Source: a virus. Taken from it: a DNA stretch of 58,387 nucleotides. Under the pieces are notes generated by a model. It did no database searches. It was not told where the DNA came from and saw only the letters and a program-made list of their open reading frames with translations. The stretch covers positions 1 through 58,387 of the IMG/VR virus record IMGVR_UViG_3300008122_000003; one strand, written 5' to 3'. The position numbers and the translations under genes are program-made. Of this stretch, positions 34,650-43,003 are shown piece after piece. Position 1 is the first letter of the stretch, and every line of letters starts with the position of its first letter.

Positions 34650-36320
34650 ATGGCAGGAACATGGGAAAGACGCGGGACGGTGACCGTCACGCAGGACAGC
34701 AACATCGTGACCGGTGTCAGCACGTACTGGACAGACGCACAGAACGGCCCGCAGGTCGGTAATACTTTTTACGGGCCGGATGGGCAGGCGCACGAGGTCG
34801 CAGTGATCCGGTCTGCCACCGAGCTGTGGCTGGCGGACGACTACAAGGGCGCAACCGCAGCTGGCGTCCCCTACCAGATCGACACCACTCGCGTCGACAG
34901 TGTGCCTGGGCTGGCATCCCGCGTAGCCGCAGTGCTCGGGTTCGCCCAGGGTCAATACGACAACCTGGACAAGTGGACTCAGGGCGGGGTGGATGAGGAT
35001 GTGACATTGACATCGCCGAACGGGGAGTCTGTCAAGGTGCCCAGCTTACCCAAGATGGGCAAGGACTACACGACCGTGGCGGAGGCGTTACCTGCAGCAG
35101 AGCGTGCCGAAGCCGCGGCCAACCGGGCAGACGTGACCGCGGTTGATGTCAATGCGAAACACGCCGATGTCGTCGCGATGACCGCACAAGTGTCGTCCAT
35201 GCGCACCGAGGTTGAAACGGACGCCCGGCAGGCATCCGCAGCGTCTGACACGGCAGCACAGAAGGCGGCGGCGGCCGCTGAACATGAAGCCGCTGCGCTC
35301 GACGCGGCAGAGCGAGCGGAGAATGCCGCCCTGGCCAACACAGGGACCGTCTTGGATGGCGGTATCTGTGACCTATCGGGCGGGGTGTACCCTCCGCCCA
35401 TCACGGTAGGCGGGGACCCTTATTCCTCTGTCTGGTATGTCGGAGGGGCCGGGACAGTGTCCGGTGAGCGATACGACGTGGGCGATGTGTTGCGGTACTC
35501 CACGGCCAACGGCGGTTTCTATTTCCGCCAGGATGCGAAAGACGACGTTTACAGCGTCAACGGCGAGAAGGGGGAGGTGGTAATAACGCCGGAGAAGATA
35601 AGGGCTTTGCCAATATCGGGCGGCGTTGCGTCGGGTCACATATTTGTGGATATGGGCACGGACGAAGAAGACCCTCAGATTGGCCTGCGCAGAGGGCCTA
35701 GAACCATTCTTATGGCCGACAGTGGGTCTAAAGTGGGGCTATTCACGAACGGGATCGAGGGTGTAAACGGCGCGTGGCTGATCAGTAGACTGATTGCAAC
35801 CGGCGTTATTGATGTCGGAGACCGTAGAACCCCGCTCGCACTTAACGGCATCGACGAGGCCCCTCTCTATAATGGGGGTCGTATATACTGTGAGGGGTTC
35901 AAGCCAACCATTTCGGATGTTGATGGGCTTGCTTCGCAGCTTGCGGAGGCCCTGAGCAGAATTGCTGAATTGGAGACGTGGCCGCAGTCCGGGTCTAATG
36001 CGAATGGTAGCTGGATAAAGCACCGCGACGGCACGATGACGTGTCGTAGGACTTTTGAGGCGAATACTCAGCAGAACGGCACCACAACGCAAGGTATTTA
36101 TTATGGTGCTCCGCTTGCTCCACTGCCATTTCCTATACCTTTTGTTGGTATCCCTGTCGCTACTGTTACTTTTATGCCTAAGACCAGCGGTACTTTCTGG
36201 GCCGTTTATAGTAGCTCTCCGAGTACTACGCATTGGCCCGGCGCGTATCCATTCAGGGAGCAGCCTATTCCAGTGGCCCCGATTACAATCTGTTTGGAGG
36301 CTTCTGGTAGGTGGAAGTGA
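34650..36320 (+). CDS. tail fibre / receptor-binding protein
   Basis: A 556-residue fibre. Residues 1-105 form a conserved virion-attachment domain (RGTVTVTQDSNIVTGVSTYW, TFYGPDGQAHEVAVI). Residues about 140-230 are an Ala-rich trimeric coiled coil (ERAEAAANRADVTAVDVNA, AAQKAAAAAEHEAAALDAAE). The rest is strand-rich and Gly-rich with a probable receptor-binding tip after residue 445. AAAGGAC lies before the start. Base composition near the 3' end is more AT-rich, suggesting exchange of the tip. Confidence 0.88.
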   Translation: MAGTWERRGTVTVTQDSNIVTGVSTYWTDAQNGPQVGNTFYGPDGQAHEVAVIRSATELWLADDYKGATAAGVPYQIDTTRVDSVPGLASRVAAVLGFAQGQYDNLDKWTQGGVDEDVTLTSPNGESVKVPSLPKMGKDYTTVAEALPAAERAEAAANRADVTAVDVNAKHADVVAMTAQVSSMRTEVETDARQASAASDTAAQKAAAAAEHEAAALDAAERAENAALANTGTVLDGGICDLSGGVYPPPITVGGDPYSSVWYVGGAGTVSGERYDVGDVLRYSTANGGFYFRQDAKDDVYSVNGEKGEVVITPEKIRALPISGGVASGHIFVDMGTDEEDPQIGLRRGPRTILMADSGSKVGLFTNGIEGVNGAWLISRLIATGVIDVGDRRTPLALNGIDEAPLYNGGRIYCEGFKPTISDVDGLASQLAEALSRIAELETWPQSGSNANGSWIKHRDGTMTCRRTFEANTQQNGTTTQGIYYGAPLAPLPFPIPFVGIPVATVTFMPKTSGTFWAVYSSSPSTTHWPGAYPFREQPIPVAPITICLEASGRWK

Positions 36321-36458
36321 TTTGCGGCGGCACTCTCTGGTATAAGAGGGGCCATTTCTTGGAAGAGCGCGGGGGTTACGATGGACTGAGAATTGCATAT
36401 GGCGTGTTTTTCGTTCGTAAACTTGAGGCGTGACCGCCCCGTAACTTGGAGATGTTTG

Positions 36459-37166
36459 ATGACTGTGAAAACAAAACAACCGCGGGGGATCCGCAACAAC
36501 AACCCCGGCAATATCGAATGGGGCAGCCAGTGGCAAGGGTTGCGTCATGAGGGCGAACGAACCGACAACAGGTTCGCTCAGTTCAAGGACCCGGTGTTCG
36601 GTGTCAGGGCACTAGCCTGCGTGCTGATCACCTACCAGGATAAGCGCAAGGCCAAGGATGGTAGCAAGATCGACTCCATCGCGGAGATCATTGGCCGCTG
36701 GGCCCCGCCGTTCGAGAACGACAGCGACGCCTATGCGAACAGCGTGGCGGCCCTGGTGGATGGCATCGGCCCGGATGACGAGGTGATCGATGTGCACAAC
36801 TTCGACCATCTGCGCCCTATCGTCGAGGGGATCATCCGCCACGAGAACGGCCGTGGACCACTTAAGACAGAGAACAGCTGGTACACCTCTGCTCAGATCG
36901 AAGAGGGTTTGCGCCGTGCAGGGGTTGTGAAGAAGGCGACGGCCGAGACCAAGATGGCTGCCGCACTGCCGGCGGCCGCTGTTGGCGGGGTTGGCCTAGA
37001 CCAAGTGGCGCAGGTGTTGCCCTCTGTCATGGCCGCCGTGGACAACGCGAAGGTCGACTTGACCAGTGGCAATATGCTGCAGCTGGCCTTGGGTGCCTTC
37101 GCTATCGGTGCTGCGGTGTTCCTAGCGTGGCAGCAGTACCGGAAGATGCAGGCAGGTGCTGCATGA
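36459..37166 (+). CDS. muralytic enzyme (P5-like) with C-terminal membrane segment
   Basis: A 235-residue protein. Residues 1-140 contain RGIRNNNPGNIEWG and the run FAQFKDPVFGVRALACVL, a pattern of phage structural transglycosylase / endolysin P5-like domains that cut peptidoglycan. A single hydrophobic helix near residues 208-228 (LQLALGAFAIGAAVFLAW) would anchor it in the inner membrane. It heads the lysis cassette, so it is probably the endolysin. TTGGAG precedes ATG 36459; the upstream ATG at 36393 has no good site. I see no convincing promoter in the 138-base gap before it. Confidence 0.82.
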   Translation: MTVKTKQPRGIRNNNPGNIEWGSQWQGLRHEGERTDNRFAQFKDPVFGVRALACVLITYQDKRKAKDGSKIDSIAEIIGRWAPPFENDSDAYANSVAALVDGIGPDDEVIDVHNFDHLRPIVEGIIRHENGRGPLKTENSWYTSAQIEEGLRRAGVVKKATAETKMAAALPAAAVGGVGLDQVAQVLPSVMAAVDNAKVDLTSGNMLQLALGAFAIGAAVFLAWQQYRKMQAGAA

Positions 37167-37405
37167 TCGAACGGTTGAAAGCGTGGGCCCTCTGGGCCCT
37201 TTTCGGTATTGGGGCCGTCCTGTTCGCACTGGTTAAGGGCCGACGGGACGGCCGGCAGCAGGCCGAACAGGATCAACAGGCAGACGTGGCGCAGGACGCA
37301 GCGAAGGCGTCGAAGGAGATACGAGATGTGCGGACGGAAGTGGACAGCAAGGCTGCTGGGGCTGCTGATCGGCAGCTCCGTGATGAGTGGATGCGCGACG
37401 AATGA
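37163..37405 (+). CDS. i-spanin (Rz-like)
   Basis: An 80-residue protein with an N-terminal membrane helix (AWALWALFGIGAVLFALV) and a periplasmic coiled coil rich in Gln, Asp, Ala and Lys, the form of an inner-membrane spanin. It overlaps the muralytic gene (ATGA) and contains the o-spanin start in another frame. With its partner it fuses the inner and outer membranes in the last step of lysis. Confidence 0.88.
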   Translation: MIERLKAWALWALFGIGAVLFALVKGRRDGRQQAEQDQQADVAQDAAKASKEIRDVRTEVDSKAAGAADRQLRDEWMRDE

Positions 37406-37550
37406 GCTGGTGGTTGAGCCGTCGTTCTGTGCGGTCAGCGGGCCCATCATGATCGGACGAGAGGACATGCTCACCGACCAGACGGCCCGCCTCATCCTGA
37501 ACCACAATCTGACCGGCAAAACGCTATGTGGTTGGCGGGGAAAGAAATAG
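37326..37550 (+). CDS. o-spanin (Rz1-like lipoprotein)
   Basis: A 74-residue lipoprotein in the +1 frame, beginning inside the Rz-like gene. AAGGAG lies eight bases before ATG 37326. Signal sequence ARLLGLLIGSSVMSGC ends in a lipobox with the lipidated Cys at residue 23. The nested arrangement with Rz is typical of Gram-negative phages. The mature protein would sit in the outer membrane and bind the i-spanin across the periplasm. Confidence 0.88.
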   Translation: MCGRKWTARLLGLLIGSSVMSGCATNELVVEPSFCAVSGPIMIGREDMLTDQTARLILNHNLTGKTLCGWRGKK

Positions 37551-37561
37551 TCAATATTTAG

Positions 37562-37594
37562 CCGGACAGATTTGGAGCGAATGGGTCTGTCCGG
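37562..37594. other. 9-bp perfect hairpin after the spanins
   Basis: CCGGACAGA (37562-37570) pairs with TCTGTCCGG (37586-37594) across a 15-base loop. No T run follows, so it is not a standard terminator; it may stabilise or process the lysis mRNA. Confidence 0.5.
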
Positions 37595-37635
37595 TTACTA
37601 TTGAGCCAATCCATAACGGTTGCCTGGGGGCAGAG

Positions 37636-37866
37636 ATGAGCGAAGATGTGAAAAAGGCGATATGCCTGTGTGTGTTCACCGGGATGTTGGCCGGAGCGTG
37701 GTGCTTCGACTCATATCTGGAATACAAAGAGGTATTCACGCAGGAGCAGACCAAGCGCCTGATATCACTGGACAACAAGAGGCTCGAACTGGAGCGTTTG
37801 AAGCAAGACAACCAAACTGCGACGGCAGCTTACTGGTCGAAGGACACTCCCGGCAGTAAGGAGTGA
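37636..37866 (+). CDS. small membrane protein of the lysis cassette
   Basis: A 76-residue protein with one N-terminal membrane helix (AICLCVFTGMLAGAWCF) and a charged coiled-coil tail (RLISLDNKRLELERLKQDN). It lies between spanins and the holin candidate, so a holin-partner or antiholin role is possible. GGGGCAGAG precedes ATG 37636; the site is weak. Function unproven. Confidence 0.7.
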   Translation: MSEDVKKAICLCVFTGMLAGAWCFDSYLEYKEVFTQEQTKRLISLDNKRLELERLKQDNQTATAAYWSKDTPGSKE

Positions 37867-37872
37867 TGGCCC

Positions 37873-38199
37873 ATGCGCAATGAGTTCGAACAGTTCGTGG
37901 TTAAGCACGGCGCCTATTGGGTAGTCGCGCTGGTGGCTGTTGCCATCGGCAAGCTCTATAGCCGCGAGAAACAAACAATAAAAAGCATACTCCGGTCGGC
38001 CCTCGCGGCATTGGCGATCTCTTTTATGGTCGTCGAGCGGTTCGCCGGAAGTGTGGAACAGAGCACGGTATTCATGTATGTGTTTGTCGCATCGATGTCA
38101 GCCGACGTTATCGTCGAGATGATCATGGGACTGGGCATACGGATCAAGGAAGACCCTTCCTTGCTGACGAAGTTCCTACCGTGGGGTAATAAAAAATGA
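37873..38199 (+). CDS. holin candidate
   Basis: A 108-residue protein with about three hydrophobic segments (YWVVALVAVAIGKLY, ALAALAISFMVVERF, VFMYVFVASMSADVIVEMI) and a charged C-terminus, as in class I holins. AAGGAG is about ten bases upstream. It would form the timed inner-membrane holes that release or activate the muralytic enzyme. It overlaps the next membrane gene (ATGA). Confidence 0.75.
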   Translation: MRNEFEQFVVKHGAYWVVALVAVAIGKLYSREKQTIKSILRSALAALAISFMVVERFAGSVEQSTVFMYVFVASMSADVIVEMIMGLGIRIKEDPSLLTKFLPWGNKK

Positions 38200-38474
38200 C
38201 AGTCTTCTCGTTCTTGTCTGTCCTCAATATCGGGATGACCATCGTGCTGGTGGCCGTGGCGAGCTATCGGCTCGGTCTATCAGCGGATACCTGGCGTCGG
38301 CAGATTGTGGCCACGCCCATATTCCTTGGCATTGCCTTACTGGTGATGCACATTATCGGGTTGATGGACGACCGCCCCGGGCTGCACGACATCGAGACGC
38401 TGTCTTGGCGGCTGCTCGACTTCCTATCCCTGATCACCATGGTTCGCCTGCTCAAGGCGATACCGTCCAAATGA
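38196..38474 (+). CDS. second small membrane protein, possible antiholin
   Basis: A 92-residue protein with three predicted membrane segments (LNIGMTIVLVAVASYRLGL, IFLGIALLVMHIIGLM, LDFLSLITMVRLL). Coupled to the holin candidate by overlapping ATGA. Pairing with the holin suggests a regulator of lysis timing. It is the last gene of the late operon, three bases before the terminator. Confidence 0.72.
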   Translation: MTVFSFLSVLNIGMTIVLVAVASYRLGLSADTWRRQIVATPIFLGIALLVMHIIGLMDDRPGLHDIETLSWRLLDFLSLITMVRLLKAIPSK

Positions 38475-38476
38475 AG

Positions 38477-38504
38477 AAAGCCGACCACCTGGTCGGCTTT
38501 TTTG
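38477..38504. terminator. bidirectional terminator between late and leftward operons
   Basis: AAAGCCGACC-ACCT-GGTCGGCTTTTTT. The A run on one side and T run on the other let it stop transcription in both directions. It lies between the rightward lysis cassette and the leftward early operon. Confidence 0.92.
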
Positions 38505-38509
38505 TTGGG

Positions 38510-39253
38510 CTATCGTCTGTGCCATGTGGTCCGGGCCAGTGCCTGCAACATGAACTCTTGGGTGATCGGTTCGAGCTGTTCTGGAGCGGGTTGGTACGTT
38601 TTATCCCATCTACCACCTACCCAGATGCGAGCACTTGTGAACCCGTCATCCAGCCACATCAACGACCCCGAGGCGCCGTGGTAGTGTGTGGCAGCTGTGA
38701 TGGTGGCGGTTTCCCATGTCTCAATGTCCGTCCGGGAGGAGGTCTTTGCGATTGCCGCGCATCCGCTGAAAGGCTGAACCCAGATTGTCCTGTCAACTAG
38801 CGGTTCACAAATGCTGATGATCGAGTAGTCGTCATCCACAAGCACGATCCGGTGCTCGTCTTTCATTTCACTCTTTATCTGCACTATCGCGTCGTACTTG
38901 AACTCTGCCGCACGGCGGTGCTCGTATGCCGGCCGCATGTGAATGGTGCGAGCGAACGGCTTGATCAGGAAGCTGTCGTCTTTCCACTTCATCACCTTGG
39001 CAATTGACCGGGCGGTCTGCATCCGGCACACCTCGCTGCGGCCTGTCAGGAAGAGAACCTGCGAACCTTCACTGGCTCTCAGCATTTCGTTCAGCATCTG
39101 CCACATGTGGTGGATAGGCTCGTCGTTCTCGCACGCCAAGTTGAACGCGTCCCACTGTTCGGATGTCTGGCCATCGCCGGTCGGCAGCAGATGTTGACGG
39201 TGTGAGTTGTCGAACAGGACGCCGTCCAGGTCGAAGATGTAGAGGTTAGGCAT
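38510..39253 (-). CDS. HAD-superfamily phosphatase, polynucleotide 3'-phosphatase-like
   Basis: A 247-residue HAD hydrolase. Motif I DLDGVLFD (nucleophile D8, acid D10), motif II LFLTGRSEVC, and motif III/IV IVLVDDDYSII are all present. Phage proteins of this form act as polynucleotide 3'-phosphatases or as nucleotidases; the kinase half is absent, so DNA end repair or nucleotide turnover are both possible. Residues 150-247 are a separate unknown domain. Leader AACCAACAAGGACAACC precedes the start. It is the last gene of the operon driven from 41841. Confidence 0.82.
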   Translation of the reverse strand: MPNLYIFDLDGVLFDNSHRQHLLPTGDGQTSEQWDAFNLACENDEPIHHMWQMLNEMLRASEGSQVLFLTGRSEVCRMQTARSIAKVMKWKDDSFLIKPFARTIHMRPAYEHRRAAEFKYDAIVQIKSEMKDEHRIVLVDDDYSIISICEPLVDRTIWVQPFSGCAAIAKTSSRTDIETWETATITAATHYHGASGSLMWLDDGFTSARIWVGGRWDKTYQPAPEQLEPITQEFMLQALARTTWHRR

Positions 39254-39272
39254 TGGTGGTTGTCCTTGTTGG

Positions 39273-40307
39273 TTAGAGTTGGTCGTTGACGAGAACGGCT
39301 ATCGCTTGAGCCACCGTGAAGTGCCAGCGTCCGTCGTCTGCGGGGTGCGGCGCGATATTGTCACGGATAACGATCGCACCTTCTGGGCAATCCCCTCCGA
39401 GGCGGACATACTCGATCACGGTGTCGCATCGCTCCGCTTCGCTCTCCAATCGTTCAACCGCGCCGGCATCAACCCCTTCGACCAGGTAGATGATTGCATT
39501 GTTGAATGAACCAGGGCGATCGCTGAACGAGAAGTCGTAGCCCTCGGACGTTTTGGTCGGAGCGACCGGTTCAGCTTCTTGCGAGGCGGCCATGGCCAGT
39601 ACCATTTTGGTGGTGCTCTGTTTGTCGGAGATGTGCCCGCGCAGGATCACATTTGCCTCACGAACGCCGTAGATGGCGATGCCTTTTTCTGCCATAAGAC
39701 GGACGGTTTTGTAACTGGGGTTTTTGTTATCTACCAGGATGCCGTTCGGCGCGACATGGTCTGCCCGCTCAACCGCTCTTGTCGCGATCCCAGCTGTCTG
39801 CGCGAGTTCCTGGAAGGTTCTCAAAATCCCGTCGGCTTGCAGTTTATCCGGGTAGTAGCACAGCGTCTTCCCTGTGAAGGCGGATGGCCGTATGCCCATT
39901 AATTCCTTGGCTTCAGCTACGGCGGCAGCTATGCCTTCTTCAGAGAGGTTGGCCCCTCTGATATCCGGGAAAGCCACACGGGTTGTTGGTTTAACCACAG
40001 ATTCAACGCGAGCCTCACAGAGAGGATAAGCCTCGCCGTCCATGGGCGCGGTCACCTCGGTGATGCAGGTCATCTTGTTGACGAGCATCGCTTTGGCTCT
40101 CTGGGCGGACTTGATGATGTCATCCAGGTCGGTGAGTATGTCCTTGTGTCCGCGCTGGCCCGGGCACAGCGCCTTCTTGATCAGGTGGTCGAGCGCGGGG
40201 TTCTTGGTCGGGTAGGCGTCCAGGATGTCGTAGACATCGACCTGCAGGCTGCCGGCGTTCCCTTCTTTGTCGACACCATAGATGGTGCGGAGGTATTTGT
40301 TGGTCAT
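39273..40307 (-). CDS. conserved phage protein, unknown
   Basis: A 344-residue protein of unknown function. Residues about 12-70 contain a helical segment (VDVYDILDAYPTKNPALDHL, KKALCPGQRGHKDILTDL) that I know as a common phage module in which the GxRGHKD part is constant. The rest shows no catalytic motif I can name. CAGGAAAAC precedes ATG 40307; the reading frame extends further upstream without a good start. It ends NDQL. Confidence 0.75.
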   Translation of the reverse strand: MTNKYLRTIYGVDKEGNAGSLQVDVYDILDAYPTKNPALDHLIKKALCPGQRGHKDILTDLDDIIKSAQRAKAMLVNKMTCITEVTAPMDGEAYPLCEARVESVVKPTTRVAFPDIRGANLSEEGIAAAVAEAKELMGIRPSAFTGKTLCYYPDKLQADGILRTFQELAQTAGIATRAVERADHVAPNGILVDNKNPSYKTVRLMAEKGIAIYGVREANVILRGHISDKQSTTKMVLAMAASQEAEPVAPTKTSEGYDFSFSDRPGSFNNAIIYLVEGVDAGAVERLESEAERCDTVIEYVRLGGDCPEGAIVIRDNIAPHPADDGRWHFTVAQAIAVLVNDQL

Positions 40308-40308
40308 A

Positions 40309-40566
40309 TCAGTTTTCCTGTTGTTGTGGTTTGTAGAGGGTGATGGTTCCACTGAACGGGTTGGTTGAGACCTGCACCCCGTGTTTCCGGAGGCCATCAG
40401 CGTAAAGGCGGATCTCGGAGGTGCTGATGGGTGCACGTAATCCGTGACGTCCTTCGGCTCCATTGGTGCGGTCTTCTGCGGCGGAACGCAAATCCTCCGA
40501 GGTTATGTTGAAGGCCTGCCCTGGGCCGGTGTGGCCGATTATCTCAAGCAGATCACGGTGTCGCAT
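40309..40566 (-). CDS. small conserved protein, unknown
   Basis: An 85-residue protein with a helical N-terminus (MRHRDLLEIIGHTGPGQAFN) and a strand-rich end (HGVQVSTNPFSGTITLYKP). ATG 40566 was chosen over the GTG at 40572 because AAGGGG stands at a proper distance only for the ATG. It ends one base before the next gene's start region. Possibly a small winged-helix DNA binder, but this is speculative. Confidence 0.7.
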   Translation of the reverse strand: MRHRDLLEIIGHTGPGQAFNITSEDLRSAAEDRTNGAEGRHGLRAPISTSEIRLYADGLRKHGVQVSTNPFSGTITLYKPQQQEN

Positions 40567-40575
40567 TGTCACCCC

Positions 40576-41070
40576 TTACAGCAGCCCGACGTAAGCGCAG
40601 TCGGCGTTGATCAAGTCGGCGCCTACCTGACTGACTGACATTTTGCCAGTCTCGACACCACGTTTGCCATTCATCACGTTGTCCTGCAGACGGTAGACCG
40701 CCTGACCGGTTGTGGTGATGGTGGCGGGGTTGTAGGTGGCAGAGAACACCCCGCGCTCCTTGCCGTTCTGTAGACGGCCGCAGGCGACCACCAGCTCGCC
40801 GTCCGGGGTGCGGGCGGCTTTCATCTCCAGTAGCTCGACGCTATTCGGATCACCGAACGGGCCCGCTGCCGATGCGATGACCATCCCGCCGACCCAGCCC
40901 TTCTCGATGGGGGCCATGGTGTGCCAGCTGGTGGACGGGTGCCCTGTGAACATCGGGCCATCTGGGGTAACCTGGGCGCTGCAGCGTTGAGAGACGCCGG
41001 ATGCGACGGCTACAGCGGCGAACAGGCCAGCTGTGATCAACAGCTTGGATTTGGTGTTATTCATCTGCAT
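40576..41070 (-). CDS. exported protein, unknown
   Basis: A 164-residue protein with a clear signal peptide: KSKLLITAGLFAAVAVASGV, followed by a likely cleavage after CSA. The mature part is strand-rich (GELVVACGRLQNGKERGVFS, TTGQAVYRLQDNVMNG) and has two Cys residues that could form a disulphide. Export to the periplasm from an early operon suggests action on the host envelope, such as superinfection exclusion, but nothing here proves that. Its start overlaps the previous gene's end. Confidence 0.75.
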   Translation of the reverse strand: MQMNNTKSKLLITAGLFAAVAVASGVSQRCSAQVTPDGPMFTGHPSTSWHTMAPIEKGWVGGMVIASAAGPFGDPNSVELLEMKAARTPDGELVVACGRLQNGKERGVFSATYNPATITTTGQAVYRLQDNVMNGKRGVETGKMSVSQVGADLINADCAYVGLL

Positions 41071-41413
41071 TGTCCTCGTTGGTTTTCAAGTGGGCCGCCA
41101 CTCGCTGCTCCATTTTTTCGTAGTCCGCATCCACTAGGGATGTGCGCTGGATGTTTTGCATTTGTCCCGTGGTTGAGCTCCATCTGCCTTTAGTCGCAGG
41201 GGCTCTTTTACCGGTAAGCACATCGATGAAGAACTGCTCGGCCGAATCAAGGATGTCGGCGCCCGCATTTATACCGTATGGCGCGGATACCGCGTGGTGA
41301 AAGGCGACCTGTCGTGCAGCAATGCGCTCCAATTCTTGTTGTGTCGGCGTCCCGTGCAGACTCTGCCACTCTGGTTGAGACGGGGTGCGCCCTGTTACGG
41401 TTTTCTTGTTCAT
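41057..41413 (-). CDS. small protein, unknown
   Basis: A 118-residue, mostly helical protein (TQQELERIAARQVAFHHAV, DADYEKMEQRVAAHLKTNED) with an acidic tail NEDNADE. AAGGGA lies before ATG 41413, which overlaps the stop of the first gene of this operon. No known domain. Confidence 0.72.
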   Translation of the reverse strand: MNKKTVTGRTPSQPEWQSLHGTPTQQELERIAARQVAFHHAVSAPYGINAGADILDSAEQFFIDVLTGKRAPATKGRWSSTTGQMQNIQRTSLVDADYEKMEQRVAAHLKTNEDNADE

Positions 41414-41781
41414 CGTTTGTATCCCTTCTGTTCTTCGGCCTGACAGATAGCACAGGCTCGATTGGCGGTGTACCGCACATGGTTGAGTGGGTGGTGCCTG
41501 CACTGCGCACCGACATAATAGGTTGTGCCCATCGCTTGTGCGACCTGTCGGCCCATCGGCACCAGTTCATCGGGCAGACAATACTGCCAGGTGGGGTCGA
41601 TGTTCGCCTTGCCGGTCGGCCCGCCGACATACCGCTCCTTCTGGTAGCGTAGCCGTTTGACCTGTGCGGCCTTGATGGCGGCCTCCTCGTTGGCCGAGTC
41701 GACCCGTGTGGTGTACTGGGCGCCGAGCACGATGCCGATACGCCAGTCTCCCCGTTTCACCATGGACACATCGTAATGCAT
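41410..41781 (-). CDS. first gene of the 41841 operon, possible zinc protein
   Basis: A 123-residue protein. The C-terminal part has HHPLNHVRYTANRACAICQ with two close Cys residues and several His, suggesting metal binding. AAGGAGGT stands directly before ATG 41781, the best ribosome site in this operon; the frame upstream of it runs into the promoter and was rejected. As promoter-proximal gene it should be highly expressed early. Function unknown. Confidence 0.78.
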   Translation of the reverse strand: MHYDVSMVKRGDWRIGIVLGAQYTTRVDSANEEAAIKAAQVKRLRYQKERYVGGPTGKANIDPTWQYCLPDELVPMGRQVAQAMGTTYYVGAQCRHHPLNHVRYTANRACAICQAEEQKGYKR

Positions 41782-41812
41782 GTCGACCTCCTTGGTCCGT
41801 GTCGATGGGTTA

Positions 41813-41841
41813 AAGATAATACCGCACGAATCGTTAGTCAA
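41813..41841 (-). promoter_or_regulatory. early promoter-operator, copy 1
   Basis: On the minus strand: TTGACT (41841-41836), 17 bp, TATCTT (41818-41813). The -35 and spacer start carry TTGACTAACGATTCGT, the left arm and centre of the shared palindrome; the right arm is incomplete (TCGTGCGG). It drives genes 41781 to 38510. Confidence 0.85.
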
Positions 41842-41849
41842 ACACTTTA

Positions 41850-41875
41850 TACAAATAACCCGCCTTTCGGCGGGT
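41850..41875 (-). terminator. terminator of the 46152 operon
   Basis: On the minus strand ACCCGCC-GAAA-GGCGGGT then TTATTTG. It separates the gene at 41898 from the next promoter 9 bases downstream. Confidence 0.75.
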
Positions 41876-41897
41876 CAGGGTTATCGGGTGGGGTGGG

Positions 41898-42101
41898 TTA
41901 GCATTGTGACTGGGTGAAGCGGCTCATGGCCAAATTGACCGCGAGTATCGTTATGTGTCCGTCACTCTTGTTCATATCCTCTACCAGTTTGTCCGCCATG
42001 GCGTGAACCGCTGCTTGGACGTCGACTGGTAGTTCAGATATGGCGCCGCGTAGAAGCAGCTCCATCGTTTTCATTTCGTTCTTGGTCTTCAGGTCTGTCA
42101 C
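41898..42101 (-). CDS. small protein coupled to the Dam gene, unknown
   Basis: A 67-residue helical protein with a GTG start overlapping the methyltransferase stop (GTGA). The ribosome site GAGGAGGACG is the codons for the acidic end of the methyltransferase. Residues 14-45 look like one amphipathic helix pair (LLLRGAISELPVDVQAAVHA). Unknown function. Confidence 0.7.
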   Translation of the reverse strand: MTDLKTKNEMKTMELLLRGAISELPVDVQAAVHAMADKLVEDMNKSDGHITILAVNLAMSRFTQSQC

Positions 42102-43003
42102 AGCTCGTCCTCCTCATATTCGGCTTTCCTTGCCGCGTAGACGTGCTCCGGCACATGCTCACAGCAAGGGTCACCTGACATCATTTCTTCCAGCTCAGCC
42201 CATGTATCGACGACCCCGCAGCTGCAGCTCTCGTCGTGTACCCAGTAGAACGGGCCTTTCTCAGGGGGCTCACCTGCCTTGTCGAAACTCTCGATCCACG
42301 CTGCACGGTCGGCCGCTGCACTTGCCGCCAACGGCTCACCTATAGCCTGCAACCACGCTCGGCCAAGGTACTTGCCGTCCAGCTTCTTCAGGTCGGGGAA
42401 GATGTCCTTGTCGAACACCAGGATGGCTGCGCCGAACCCGGCCGAGGTAGGTGGGGTCACACCTTCATCCGGGCGGTACCAGACAGGGGGCTCGAAGGCG
42501 ATCCGGCCTTTGATGAAGATGATGGCGTCTGCCTGCACGCCCTCTTCCTCGTCGAACGCCTTGGCGGGCCACCAGTTCTCACTGGTAGCTGACTTGACCA
42601 GCCACGCAGACGCAGCACCGCGGTCACGCTCCTCGGCCGCTTTGGCCATGATCCGGCGCATACCGGTGAGCGGGTCACCGTTCTCATCCTGGGCGATCGA
42701 GTAGGGCGGGTTGGCGTAGGCCATCGGCTTGCCGCCCTCATCCATCTCAATGTCCATGAGCGTGGCCGACCAGTCCTGTTTCAGGGCGTTGCTCTCGGCC
42801 GTGAAGTAGTGGGGGGCCTTAGCGTTCTGGCCGTCAGTGAACAGGTCGAGCTTGATGCGCCCGCCGACCAGGGTGTTGATGGCCCAGTACAGCCAGTCTG
42901 GCGAACGCCATTGATCGCCTATTTCTTTGGCCTGCGGGTGGCGCGGCTTGCGTTTGACGGCCGCGAGGGCCGCCGTGTAGGACTGCTTGGGGGTTTTAGC
43001 CAC
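42098..43003 (-). CDS. phage Dam-type N6-adenine methyltransferase
   Basis: A 301-residue protein of the phage N-6-adenine methyltransferase family (PF05869 type). The catalytic motif is ANPPYS with NPPY at 98-101; upstream are DQWRSPDWLYWAINTLVGGR and KLDLFTDGQNAKAP, characteristic of the family. It would methylate adenines in phage DNA, hiding it from restriction. A Cys-rich extension near the end (ESCSCGVVDTW, GDPCCEHVPEHV) is not part of the core. GTG start with CCAGGAG. Ends EEDEL. Confidence 0.9.
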   Translation of the reverse strand: MAKTPKQSYTAALAAVKRKPRHPQAKEIGDQWRSPDWLYWAINTLVGGRIKLDLFTDGQNAKAPHYFTAESNALKQDWSATLMDIEMDEGGKPMAYANPPYSIAQDENGDPLTGMRRIMAKAAEERDRGAASAWLVKSATSENWWPAKAFDEEEGVQADAIIFIKGRIAFEPPVWYRPDEGVTPPTSAGFGAAILVFDKDIFPDLKKLDGKYLGRAWLQAIGEPLAASAAADRAAWIESFDKAGEPPEKGPFYWVHDESCSCGVVDTWAELEEMMSGDPCCEHVPEHVYAARKAEYEEDEL

